A stretch of DNA of 64,000 nucleotides from Pisolithus tinctorius (Eukaryota; Basidiomycota; Agaricomycetes; Boletales; Pisolithaceae), in contig JANFAH010000067.1 in assembly GCA_024663395.1 (NCBI GenBank), forward strand, positions 186,001 to 250,000, written 5' to 3'. The position numbers were made by a program, and so were the translations under genes. Every line of letters begins with the position of its first letter. Within the stretch, counting starts at the first letter, position 1. Positions 22,371-33,297 of this stretch are shown here, in pieces. The notes beneath the pieces are model-generated. The model searched no databases, was not told the origin of the DNA, and saw only the letters and a list, made by a program, of their open reading frames with translations.

Positions 22371-22906
22371 CCCCCATGTACTTAGCTACTGAGAATCAAT
22401 TCAGAATCAATCAAGAAGTCACTCAGAAGTCAGCTCAGCTCAGCATATCTCGTCGTCAACAGTTGAGGCTCATTCGGAAGAGTCTATCTGTCTTCATTTA
22501 TATCACTGGTAGTTGAGGCTCCATCAAGGGTCTATCTACCTCTATTCATCATCAGCAGTATCATCAGTGCTTAGTCAGCAACCTCTTGTTTAGTCATCCA
22601 TCCACTCCTGCGTAACTCGTCATCGACTTGTGCCAGGAGCACGTCCTATCGAAATCCATTTACTCCCAAGTCCTTTCGGCTGAACACCCCTGCTCTGTTC
22701 AGCATCCCCTTCTCAATCAGCGTTCAGTCATCCTCTCCTGCGTAACTCGTCGACGACTTGTGCCAGGAGCACCTCCACTTGAAGTCTTCCCCACTTTAGG
22801 TTTCTCTGCCCTCCAGGTTCTGCGGAGGTAAACCACCACTCGCACATATTTGTCTTTTGTGTTGGATTTGTTTGGTTTATACCAGCTTTCCACACTTTGA
22901 CTCACA

Positions 22907-23603
22907 CCGTAGCCGTGGTGATCTTTCGAAGAAGACTATTGTTGGGATTAATCTTCTTTGTTTCTTCGACAAGTTTTCCAACCAACATCACGAAGTGTGC
23001 TTGGATGGTTTCGTCTTCTGGTTCTTCATAATCCATGAACTTGTTTATCCCTTTCTTTTCAGCAGGGGACACAAGATTCACAGTTGGTTCTTCAATGGCA
23101 ATGGAAGAGACGTTGCGTCTTAATTCCTTCGATCTATCAGTTTTCTCGTCAATAGACAATGTGCCCATCCTCCAGTCCACAACAGGGTTGTTTTCTTGGA
23201 GCCAGGGGAGACCCAGAATGACGTTTTCCATTCCACAGTTGATGACGTGGAAAAAGGACTGGTGAATGAGTCCTTTAATTTTGAAGTAGAGGGTGGCGGA
23301 AAACAATATTCTTCCTTTTGAGTTCTGGGTTCCATCAGCATTTTTTGCGAGGATGGGTTCGGCAAGGCATTGAGTGGGGATTCGGTGCTTTCGCACAAAA
23401 CCCCAGTTGATGCAAGAAATTTCTGCTCCGGAGTCAACCAGAGCGGTAGTGTTGACGACTTTCTGAGTGGTTTCTGATGTGTAAAGGGAGATGGGAACCT
23501 GCATAGTACGTTCTGGTGTAGATGTTACAAGTACAGGTGCAACAGAAACTAAACTGTCCTTAGTTTGGGGAACATCTGGCGTCAACGCAGAGTTCCCTTT
23601 CAA
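22907..23603 (-). pseudogene. Gypsy-1 protease / start of Pol, cut by repeat insertion
   Basis: Retropepsin-type domain with catalytic ALVDSGAEISCIN and the flap-side block ILGLPWLQENNPVVDW. The frame overlaps the end of gag in the -1 frame and has no ATG of its own (first usable codon TTG at 23603), so a -1 ribosomal frameshift is the likely way of making Gag-Pol. The frame ends where the 1.9-kb repeat is inserted, after KITTAT. Confidence 0.88.
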
Positions 23604-24709
23604 AAATCCTTCCCAAGAGCCCTAGCAATGTCAACTAGAGCGATGGACGGACCAGCGACTTTTTCTTCATTGTCGCTTTCTTCTACTTCCACAATTTTGC
23701 GGATTTTCTTCACCTTCTTCTGGGGGGTTTTCCCCTTGTCTGGACATTCTCGGGAGAGATGTCCCTTGTTTCCGCAACCGAAACATCTTCCTTCTTTGAT
23801 GTGACGGTCTCGTTCTTCCTTGGAGAGTCTCACTCCATCCACATCCATGGCATTTGGATCTTTTTCTTCAGCAAAATTGTTCCTGGGGTGGAACGTTTTC
23901 TTTTCTTTTCTTCCAAAGGTTTCATTGACCTTTCTCCACTTAGCATCGAACTTTTGCACTTGGGTGTACCACTCAGTTATCTTGGTGGGAGTGGTTTCCA
24001 TCATGTGGATTCGGTTCGCAATGAAAGGTTTGAGTCCTTGCGAGAAGAACTCGATCAGAGTGATGTCTTCTGTGATGGTAGAGTCGGCGGCAGCAGTTCG
24101 GAAATCGGTGATATATTGTTTGACCGATTCTTTCTGTTTTAGGGTACGTAATTTGGCGATGGCAGTACCCGCAGTGTCTGCGGAGGTGAATGAGGCCTTG
24201 AAATCTTTTATAAAATCGGCAAAAGTGCCGAAACTTGGGGGGTTCTTTTCCAGAGACGTTTTCTGGAAGGTGGCAGCCCAGGAGCGGGCAACATCCTTTT
24301 TCATATACGACAGGGCGTAGACCACCTTTTTGGTGTCAGTGTCGTATAGTTCTTCGTTTACCAAGAGATAGGTCTGTACAGAGTACAGCCAGCTCATGGC
24401 ATTCTTCTGGTTTCCATCAAAATCAGATGGAGCACCAATCTTCAGTTCTGTGGCTTTGGTGGCATTGCTGACTGGTGCCTTCGACAATGGACCGGACATC
24501 ATATTCTGTGGTTGGATCGGGGGTGTAGGAAGTGTGGTGGGTACTGGTGGGATAGGAGTACCAAGTGATGCGAGGGACTGGGTGAAAAGGTTCGAGAGGA
24601 TACCAGAGGTAAAGCCTCTATCCAGTTGTTCGGGTTCGTTGGAGGAGGTGTCTGTGACAGTGCTCTCCTGTTCTTCGTCAGATGACGATTCTTCACAAGT
24701 GGGTCGCAA
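23600..24709 (-). CDS. Gypsy-1 Gag (369 aa)
   Basis: Intact frame. N-terminal acidic Ser/Glu-rich segment, then a retrotrans_gag core (PSDFDGNQKNAMSWLYSVQ to FFSQGLKPFIANRIHMMETT), a basic linker and a single CCHC zinc knuckle at about residues 309-322 (CFGCGNKGHLSREC), then a Lys-rich and acidic tail. It forms particles and binds genomic RNA. The start may lie slightly upstream, since the frame begins close to the LTR. The gag stop lies in the overlap with the protease frame. Confidence 0.88.
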   Translation of the reverse strand: MRPTCEESSSDEEQESTVTDTSSNEPEQLDRGFTSGILSNLFTQSLASLGTPIPPVPTTLPTPPIQPQNMMSGPLSKAPVSNATKATELKIGAPSDFDGNQKNAMSWLYSVQTYLLVNEELYDTDTKKVVYALSYMKKDVARSWAATFQKTSLEKNPPSFGTFADFIKDFKASFTSADTAGTAIAKLRTLKQKESVKQYITDFRTAAADSTITEDITLIEFFSQGLKPFIANRIHMMETTPTKITEWYTQVQKFDAKWRKVNETFGRKEKKTFHPRNNFAEEKDPNAMDVDGVRLSKEERDRHIKEGRCFGCGNKGHLSRECPDKGKTPQKKVKKIRKIVEVEESDNEEKVAGPSIALVDIARALGKDF

Positions 24710-24795
24710 CGGCGCCCAACATCAGTTGTTTCGGGGGTTCGTGGTGGTTCACTAAGCAGTGACCGATTCGGCCAAAGGCTGTAGACTTGAGCTTT

Positions 24796-25248
24796 TGTTA
24801 CGCTCGACTGAAGTCAAGACATAGGGAGAGCTTGAATCGCAGACTAAGGTTTCTACTGAGCAAACGGCTGCAGCAACCTCTGTAAATGACAGAGGATTTG
24901 GGGCAACGCCGATAAGAGTGGTCCTGGTAAGGGACACTGAGGGCGAAGTTCTGAGAACACTGCGTATGATTGAGCAGCTCAAGTCTGGGTTTCCAGGACT
25001 TGAGCTGGCGGTCTAAATACTACACAGAAACAGACCATGAGGTGTCCGCATGTAACGAGGCAACTACGCCATTGGTTGAACAATGACGACACATGTCCTA
25101 AGCATGTAACGAGCCAGTAATGCTAGTGGTGGGAACAGAGAGCCGTCAGATCAGAGAGAAGATGGCTTTAAAAGGAAACTAAGTCCAATGGATCACAAAC
25201 GAGGTAAATGTACAACAGAAAAGGAAAAGTTAGGGGTGAAACATAACA
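24796..25248 (-). repeat. Gypsy-1 LTR, upstream copy (element orientation minus)
   Basis: 453 bp, TGTTACGCTC ... CATAACA, followed by the ATTCC duplication at 25249-25253. Confidence 0.93.
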
Positions 25249-25539
25249 ATTCCCTACAATGTGCTGTGTATCTGTTGCAGAGAAGGGAAGGGATGGGGAG
25301 TGATGGTTGAGGGGTCTCCATGCCATTAAGCATTCCTTGGTGGGACACTGGGGATGGGGGTGCAGGGGTGGAGAAGGGGGTGGGTCTGAGCATGAGTGGT
25401 GGACAATGATGGCTGGGGGTGGGAGGAGGGTAGTTGGGAGAGGTGCAATTGGGGGTTGGGTGTTCTGGGCAAGGGAGGATAGTTGGGTAGGACAAGGGGG
25501 TTTGCTGGGAGGGTTAAGTTGTTGGGTGCTGGTTGATGT

Positions 25540-27060
25540 TGATGATGAGGTGCCAGATAGGGGGGGGGATTGGGACTGGGGGAAGGAGAAGACAAAAGGG
25601 GGGGATATACTCCACACAAAATAGGGTCAGCTGGGTTGTGGTCACTTGGTAGGTATTGGGTGTGTAAGGTGCATTTTGTGATGCCCAGGGCATGGTGGAT
25701 ATGCTTGAATGCTTCATTTGTGGGGCAATTGTGGCTCCTACCTCACTTCTAGCCCTTGACAACTCCCTGGTTGTCTCTGTGAACCTGGAAATGAAGGTTG
25801 GAGGTTCTGGTGTTGAGGATTGTGAGGGTGAGCAGCTTGGGACCAATGGCTGCTGCCCAGCCAATATCATGCCCATCAGACTTCCAATCAGGTCTGAGGG
25901 TCCAAGCTCTTCATCAGCCTTGTAACATGATTCTGATCCCAGTCAATGAGCTCGCATTGGAGAAGGCAAGGAAATCCATGATGGGTTGTGGGATGGGGAG
26001 GGGGGAGGGAAGGATTGGAGAGCTTAGCTTTGCATGCTACCACTTTAAGTCATCTGCAGTGCCACTGGGTGGTGTTCTGGGCTTGAAAGGTTTATCTCCA
26101 AAGATGCCAAGCATTGCCTCAAGGTTTATTATGTATGGTTGTCCTTCAGGGTACACCAGTGTTGTGTGTATAAGCTTGCCATGCAGTTTCTGGATATCTT
26201 TTAAGTTGTGCACACACTTGGAGTTCCACATGTTGATTGCAAGGATGTACTTGAGATGCTTCAGTTCAGCAAGCTGGAGGGTGTGGTTGGCTAAGTCCCA
26301 GGTAAAACCTATGAAAGTGCATCTTGTGAAGAAGGGATGTCTTTGGAGGTTTCCCATGGGATGCCTAAGTTACTGGGATATGCAGTCAATGTCTTCAATG
26401 CCATAGGTGAAGTGACAGTCTTCAGCTGATTTAGGGGATGAGGTTGCTAGGTCTTTGATGGGTTGAGTGTAATCTTTGTCATGTTCTTCTGTCTGGCAAT
26501 TTGGTAGGGGAGTGCCAGCAAACCAGTGATGGCCTCCTTTGATGACTCTTCCTTTGCCAGAGGCAATGGATAGAGTGATCTTGCTGTGCTTTGAGTTAAA
26601 TGCATGGAGCTCAGATCTTGGTATGCAAAGGAAAAAATGATCATTGACCCATCTTAGAATTGGTCCTATGCCATGGGCTCTCATGATGTCAACACCTGCA
26701 TAGTTAATATTACCATAGATGCCACCAGATGCAGCAAAACCAAAACACAGTGATGTATCTATGGCAAATAGATTGTCTGAAATTTGGACTACTAGGGCAT
26801 GCCACTGCAAAGGGTGGATGGGAACTGTATGGTATGCCTTGGATACATCCCTGACAGTGCCCTGGGATCCTGGGGGTAGGAATGATATGAGAGCAGCTAC
26901 TATGGGAAATATACTGTATGATGTTGGGTAGAGATTGGTATCAATGTACAAGTTGATGGAAGGAGGAGAGGAGGATGGGGCATGCAGGAAGGATAGGCTT
27001 TGGATTAGGCAGTAGTGGCCAGGCCTACCTGGTTTGGGTATAATGGATATTGGGGAGGAT
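25540..27060 (-). pseudogene. DIRS-like reverse transcriptase and RNase H, decayed
   Basis: Minus strand from about 27060. RT blocks: GTVRDVSKAYHTVPIHPLQW, LCFGFAASGGIYGNI, GIGPILRWVNDHFF (DD box decayed to ND). The thumb-like part at 26357-26037 contains TFIGFTWDL. RNase H follows with DIGWAAAIGPKLL, DNQGVV, and the end signature NPADP...GVYPP at about 25640-25600. This RT lineage differs from gypsy and copia and belongs with tyrosine-recombinase retrotransposons. Two frame breaks and lost catalytic residues show it is a relic. Gypsy-1 separates it from its recombinase at 15.0-16.1 kb, and a gypsy-2 LTR abuts its 5' side at 27219. Confidence 0.82.
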
Positions 27061-27218
27061 TGGAAGTTGCCAAGGCTGCTCTGGATCTCTGGTGTGGTGT
27101 ATGGTCTGAGGTATCTACCTTTGCTGAATTCTTTATTTATGGCTTTGCTGAATGCTGCTTGGTGCTTATGGTGGTGTGGCTGTTTGGGGGGGTGTATGTA
27201 TGAGGGAGGGGGGGTATG

Positions 27219-27671
27219 TGTTACACTCGACCAAAGTCAAGATGTAGGGAGAGCTCAAATGCAGACTATGTGTTTCTACTGAGCAATGGCTGCAGTAACC
27301 TTTGTAAACAATGAAGGATTTGGTCAATGCTGGTAAGAGTGGTCCTGGTTAGGGACACTGAGGGTGAAGTTCTGAGAGAATGCTGCATATGATTGAGCAG
27401 CTCAAGTCTGGGGTTCCAGGACTTGAGCCAGCAGGCTAAATACTACAAAGAGACAGACCATGAGGCATCCACATGTAACAAGGTAACTATGCTATTGGTT
27501 GAACAATAACGACACATGTCCTAAGCATGTATGAAGCGAATAACACTAGTGGTGGAAATAGAGAGCCATTGGATCAGGAGGAAGACAGCTGTAAAAGGAA
27601 AGATGGTCCAACAGGTCAAACACAAGGTAAACATACAGTGAACAGAGGAAAAACAGGGGTGAAACATAACA
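27219..27671 (-). repeat. Gypsy-2 LTR (453 bp)
   Basis: TGTTACACTC ... CATAACA, collinear with the gypsy-1 LTRs. The partner LTR is absent because the element is truncated. Confidence 0.88.
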
Positions 27672-28034
27672 TTACCCCCCTTCTAAGCATTGAAGTCCTC
27701 AACTTCAACTACTCTCCATATGGTTCTCTGGTCATGTTGCTAATGGTGGAGTCATCAAAATCAAAATTGTTGTCATACAAATTGTAGTCCTCACCCCCAA
27801 CAAGGGTATGATCATCTACCACACCAGGGGTGGCAATTCTTTCTTGTAAGGGGTGGCAAGGGCATATAGATGGGCATTGAGCCTGGGTATGTCCAGGACA
27901 AGTGGTGTGACAAAGGGGACATTCATAGAGTCCACAATTAACATGAACATGCCCAAGGCAGTGGCAGACATAACATGCCTGATGATAGCATGGATCGGAG
28001 GGGGTGAGAGGACTATCAGCCTTGGCGAGTGCGT

Positions 28035-29070
28035 TGTCACACACCAAAGGTGTTGTGGACATGGTTACAGCTGACTCTGCCTAACTCGTTGACGAGTTGC
28101 GCACAATGCCCAAGCATGCAGATGAAGACTAAAGGCCTCATGTGAAGAAAGACTGTCAGACGTTAACAGTCATCCTTCGCACAAGAACGAGTCGTCAGTG
28201 CTAAAGAGAAAAGAGGAAGCGAGTTAAGTGCGCATTAAAGGTTTTTAGCGCCCGTGTATGGCATTCCGGTTTTCATCGTATCTCCACCATTTCCAGAGAT
28301 ATCGACTCCGTTCCCATGCTCGCTTAAAGTGCTCAGCCCCACGATTCTTCCTTCCAAATTTGGAGAGGATCCTCGCACCCTGTGCGTTTCTACAGCACTC
28401 CATCCATCAGACACTCATTTCGCTAAGTCCATCAATCATGGCCACCTCTTCATCAATCATCTCGCTTGTCTCATTTGCCAGAGACAGTGGCTACGTATAT
28501 CTGCCAGGTGTTCCCACCAGCTTCCGTCCTGAAGCCCCCTGGATCATCCCATTGTTGTCAGCCCCATCTCGTCCCATGCAGCTTGGTCAGCATGTTCTCC
28601 TTGTCAGTATGACTTCCAGAAGGACGTTCTTTGGTCGCCTCAGGTCTGTCACTCAGTTAGAAAGGTCTTATGTGGTCATTTCAGTCTCCCCGGTTGATGA
28701 AGCATATGGATCGTTCCTCCCTGCTCCTTGCACTGTCTTTATTCCAGTCTTGTCCATCATTCTTCCCGCATTGCGACAGCTGCAGTATAATCTACTGTCC
28801 TCCAGCCTCCCTGATCGCATTCATGACGAGTATGACATGCATCTTGCCTTCTTACTGCAAGATCCAGCAGAAGATGTTCCCCCTTCTCCTCCTCCTCCAT
28901 CAGAGCCCCGTTCATGAAGTTTTTGTTCAGGAGCACCTCTACTTGAAGTTCCCCCCACATTTAGGTTTCTGCACTCCAGGTTCTGTGGAGGCACACCACC
29001 ACTCGCTCTACATTTGTCTTTTGTGTTGGTTTTGGTTGGTTTTCACCACCTTTCCACACTTTGACTCACA
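28035..29070 (+). mobile_element. Repeat family A, copy 2, internally deleted (1,036 bp)
   Basis: Same ends as copy 1, with duplication GCGT (28031-28034) / GCAT (29071-29074), differing by one CpG transition. About 840 bp present in copy 1 (from just after the ORF to the second CCAGGAGCAC block, including the TATA box) are missing, with a junction at GTT/CAGGAGCACC near 28926. CpG is well preserved although the surrounding gypsy-2 is CpG-poor, so the insertion is much younger than its target. Confidence 0.85.
28438..28917 (+). CDS. ORF of repeat family A, copy 2; 159 aa, unknown
   Basis: Same frame and length as the ORF in copy 1, with few replacements (MATSSSIISL start, PSEPRS end). It is uninterrupted even though the downstream half of the repeat, including the TATA box, is deleted. 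Confidence 0.5.
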   Translation: MATSSSIISLVSFARDSGYVYLPGVPTSFRPEAPWIIPLLSAPSRPMQLGQHVLLVSMTSRRTFFGRLRSVTQLERSYVVISVSPVDEAYGSFLPAPCTVFIPVLSIILPALRQLQYNLLSSSLPDRIHDEYDMHLAFLLQDPAEDVPPSPPPPSEPRS

Positions 29071-31457
29071 GCATTCAGCACAGGAGAGGGTGGCAATTGG
29101 GCAAGGGTCTCAATGATGTTCAGGGTATAGTCGAGTTCAGCCCTGGAGATGCCAAAGGTGGTCTTGGGATTGACTTCTGATGGGGAGTCATGGGACTCAC
29201 AGGGTTGTGGATTAGAGCCTGACAAGCAGCAGGTGTGAGGTCTATCAGCTGTTCTGAGAGAGCGAGACGAGTGGGAGGATCGGGAGGATGATGGCGATGG
29301 CAAGATGGAGGAAACTGGAGGGGAAGTTGCAGTCGAGGGCCTTTGAGACCCAGGGGGAGGAGGTGTGATCAATGTGGGGTACTGGCAGATGTTGTAGATG
29401 AGGTCAGCACCTCCAAGGATATCAAAAAGTCTGAGAAGTAGGGGAACTTGTTTGTATGTGATTTCATTTAGGATGGTGTGGGTGGGGGACAGAAGAGGGT
29501 TCTGTCAGTTAATGTAATGGGATAATTCTTCAAGCCAAAGGGCTTGGATGGTGGCATGATACACTAGGTCGAGAGGAGAGTTCTTGTTGACTTTGTGATA
29601 GACAGTGCTGACAATGGCAGGGTCAGTGATGAAAAGTTGGTATGAAGCGATCATCTGATCACTAGTGGGCTGTTGCTGATGGTGAGCAAAGGGGGTGTGG
29701 CAGCAAGAAGGTTCATGGGGGTAGGTGTAGTGATGAGGAGGCATTTCAATAGAGATTTTTCTGATGGTGCAAGTAGAGTGTTGAGTGGATGGTTTCTGAG
29801 AGGGAAAGTCCTTAGGGAAGCATTTCTTATATGCAGAGAGCATATCATCTGCATGTTCAAGGTGTGTTTCTTTTTGCCATGAGTTTTCTGATGAAGGATA
29901 ACCCTTCCATTTAATTAAAAAGGCATGTCTGCAGCCAGATCTTTTATGGCCAACTATTGCCTCAACTTCATATTCTTCTTCCTTGTTGATTAGGTCAGGT
30001 GGTGGAGCTGGGAAGTTTGGTCTGTGAACATTATTTTCATGGTAGGGTGATAAAAGGGAGGCATGGAAGATGTCATGGATCTTCCATCATGCAGGAATTG
30101 TGAGGCAGTAGGTAATTGGAGATGGGACTTCTGAAATGACAAAGGGTCCTTCTCATTTAGGAGTGATTTTTCTATTTTCATAGGAACACTTTAAGTTCCA
30201 TGCCTTGAGCCAAACTTTATCACCTTTCTGGAACAGGACAAAGGGGCATGACAAGTGGTCTTTCATAGTTTTTCTGGCTAGATCATGTGCTGTGAGGGCT
30301 TCTTCTCTAGCTTTTTGGAGTTCCTCAAGTCTGGACTCAGTGGCAGGAAGATGGGTCTCTGTGATAAGGGACAGAAGGGGTTTTGGTTCATACCCATACA
30401 TGAGGTAGAACAGTGACTGATGGGTGACAGAATGATGGCAGTGATTATGCACAAATTCTGCCATAGGGAGGTTGTCCACCCATGAGGCAGGGTCATTCTG
30501 GCAGAAGATCCAGAGGTATGTTTCAACCTCCTGATTTATGTGTTCAGTTTCTCTGTCAGTCTGAGGGTGGTATGCTGTTGACAGGGCTAGAGAGTACTCT
30601 AGAAGGGAGGCAAGTTCTTTTGCAAAAGTGGAGGTGAATTGAGGGCCTCAGTTGGATATAATCTTGTCATACAACCTGAAATGGGAGTAGACTTTCTTGA
30701 AAAAGAGTGCTGTGATGTCAGTGGTGGAGGTGGTTTTCTTTGTGGGTGTTACAATTACCCCCTTTGTAAGCCCATGGTCTACCATGACCAAGAGAGAGTC
30801 ATATCCCTTTGAAGGGGGAAGGTTGGTAATCAGATCACAAGAGATCTGTTGGAAGGGGCAGGTCAAGGTCAAAGAGATGGGTGTAAGGGGCAGTGTCATT
30901 GGGTGGGTGTTCACCTTGTTCTGCTGGCATGTAGCACAGCCTTCGACATACCTTCAGACAAAAGAAGCAAGTCCAGGCCACCAAAACTTGGAGGAGACAA
31001 GTTGTCAGGTTTTCAAGACACTGGGGTGTCCTGCAGAGGGGTGGTCATGGTGGTTGGACATGATGGTTTGTTGGAGGGAGGGGTCATTGGGAATGTAAAC
31101 CCAATCTTTGTAGAGCAACACTCCATTATCAAATCTCCAATTGGAGAGATGGGATTTGAATGGGAGTGGCATGTCAACATTTTCTATGGCACAAAGTGCC
31201 ATCTGGACTACAGGGTCTTTCATAGAAGAGGATGTGACCTTTTGAGTGAGGTTTGTGTCAATGAGATTAACAAACAATGTTTGTGGGAGGAGGGTAACTC
31301 CTTTGTTATCTTCATCATCATCAGGAACATGGTCAGGCCAGCAGGAAAGTGCATCTGGAGTGGCCAGGTCTTTTTCTAGAGCATGTTCGAGTTGCAGATT
31401 GAAGTCTGCAAGGTCTAAGAGCCATTGAGCCTGGTGGTGATTTAGATTCTGTGGCAC

Positions 31458-33297
31458 TGTCACACACCAAAGGTGTTGTGGACATGGTTACAGCTGACTC
31501 TGCCTAACTCATTGACAAGTTGTGCACAATGCCCATGCCATGCAGATGAAGACTAAAGGCCTCATGCGTAGAAAGACTGCCAGATGTGAGCAGTCATCCT
31601 TTGCACAAGAATGAGTCATCAGTGCTAAAGAGAAAAGAGGAAGTGAGTTAAGCATGCATAAAAGGTTTTTAGCACCTGTGTATGGCATTCCGGTTTTTGT
31701 TGTATCTCCACCATTTCCAAAGATATTGACTCTGTTCTCACACTCACTTAAAGTGCTCAGCCACACAATTCTGCCTTCCAAATTTGGAGAGGATCCTTGT
31801 ACCCTATGCATTTCTACAGCACTCCATCCATCAGACACTCATTTTGCTAAGTCCATCAATCATGGCTACCTCTTTGTCAATTGTCTTGCTTGTCTCATTT
31901 TCCAGAGACAGTGGCTATGTATATCTGCCAGGCATTCCCACCAGCTTCTGTCCTGAAGCCCCCTGGTTCATCCCATCATTGTCAGCCCCATCTTGTCCCA
32001 TGCAGCTTGGTCAGTGTGTTCTCCTTGTCAGTATGACTTCCAGAAGGACATTCTTTGGTCGCCTCAGGTCTGTCACTTGGTTAGAAAGGTCTCATGTGGT
32101 TGTTTTGGTCTCCCCAGTTGATGAAGCATATGGATCATTCCTCCCTGCTCACTGCACCATCTTTATTCCAGTCTTGTCCATCATTCTTCCTGCATTGTGA
32201 CAGCTGCAGCATAGTCTACTGTTCTCCAGCCTCCCTGATCACATTCATGACAAGTATGACATGCATCTTGCCTTCTTACTGCAAGATCCAGCAGAAGATG
32301 TCCCCCCTTCTCCTCCTCCTCCATCAGAGCCCTGTTCATGAAGTTTTTGTTAACTTCACTGAGAGGATGAAAGGGTGGGAGATGCAATCACTTATGCTCC
32401 CATTGCCCCACAGACCCCCAACACCCTAGCCCCTTTGATGCCTGACTCATGCCCTTCAATTCTGGAATTAATACTTCCCTATCTGGAAACACCATCCATC
32501 TGTCATGCCATCTTTGGATCTAGAGATGTCTCCACCAAGATCTGACTTGCATCGCCACCCCCTAATGTGATATCAGTGTGCTTACCCAGTTTCTGACTCC
32601 ATTTGACTTGTTTTCTGATATTTTGACTGTCCTTGACTCATTCATTGCCAATACTTACCAATCTTCTTTGCTTGCTTACTTTTTGTTTCTTGCTTACTCA
32701 TCATGATTACTCAGTCCTTACTCATTACTTACCAAGTGTTTGTGCCTTGTTTGTCACAAGCTGTGCTCCCCCCACAGTATATAAACCCCCATGTACTTAG
32801 CTACCCCCAAGTGAACCAGAAGCCATTCACTCAGCAGTCAGTCAGTTCTTCTCAGCATAATTCATCATTGACAGTTGAGGCTCCATGAAGGGGTCTATCT
32901 GTCATCATTTGTATACTTGGTAGTTGAGGCTCATTCAGAAGAGTCTATCTGCCATCCTTCATCATCTGCAGTCCACTCCATGCTTAGTCATTCCTCACAC
33001 CTGCATAACTCATCAACGACTTGTGCCAGGAGCACATTTTTATCAAAGTCCATCATTCTAGAAGTCCTTTTGGCTGAACACCTTCACTCTGTTCAGCATC
33101 CCCCATCCAGTCATCACTTGCTTGTCTACTCCTGTGTAACTCATCGATGACTTGTGCTAGGGGCACCCGCCATCAAAGTTTCCCCCTCTTAGGTTTTCTG
33201 CACTCCAGGTTCTGCAGAGGCAAACCACCACTTGCACATCATTTGTCTTTGGTGTTGGATTTGTTTGGTTTATACCAGCTTTCCACACTGACTCACA
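31458..33297 (+). mobile_element. Repeat family A, copy 3 (1,840 bp)
   Basis: TG...CA ends, duplication GCAC on both sides (31454-31457 and 33298-33301), inserted in the gypsy-2 RNase H frame. CpG-poor. The internal frame starts at 31862 and stops at 32198-32200 with TGA where copy 1 has CGA (Arg). TATA block near 32778. Its last 465 bp reappear inverted at 34022-34486. Confidence 0.85.

Larger units (their letters stand above)
21011..22906 (+). mobile_element. Repeat family A, copy 1: long solo LTR-like element with internal ORF (1,896 bp)
   Basis: Starts TGTCACACACCAAAGG and ends TTTGACTCACA, with the 4-bp duplication CCGT on both sides (21007-21010 and 22907-22910). Removing it rejoins gypsy-1 Pol in frame between protease and RT. 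It holds a 160-codon reading frame (21414-21893), a pyrimidine-rich tract, a TATA box at 22363, and beyond it repeated blocks (AACTCGTC...GACTTGTGCCAGGAGCAC near 22616 and 22744). TG/CA ends, the short target duplication, the promoter position and the lack of terminal inverted repeats favour a very long solo LTR. CpG is well preserved, so the insertion is recent. Confidence 0.8.
16507..25248 (-). mobile_element. Gypsy-1: Ty3/gypsy chromovirus with paired 453-bp LTRs and ATTCC duplication
   Basis: Both LTRs are 453 bp, begin TGTTA(T/C)G and end C(A/G)TAACA. ATTCC occurs directly outside both ends (16502-16506 and 25249-25253). On the minus strand the order is gag, protease, RT, RNase H, integrase, chromodomain, then a long C-terminal extension. 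CpG is frequent, so this is the youngest gypsy copy here. It sits inside a DIRS-like element and is itself split by a 1.9-kb repeat at 21011-22906. Five premature stops in the RT part, all TGA, make it inactive as it stands. Confidence 0.95.

Noticed and set aside
21011..22906. Family A repeat as a DNA transposon with terminal inverted repeats
   Set aside because: The ends (TGTCACACACC and, inverted, TGTGAGTCAAAG) share only a few bases, and the 4-bp duplications plus TG...CA ends fit an LTR better.
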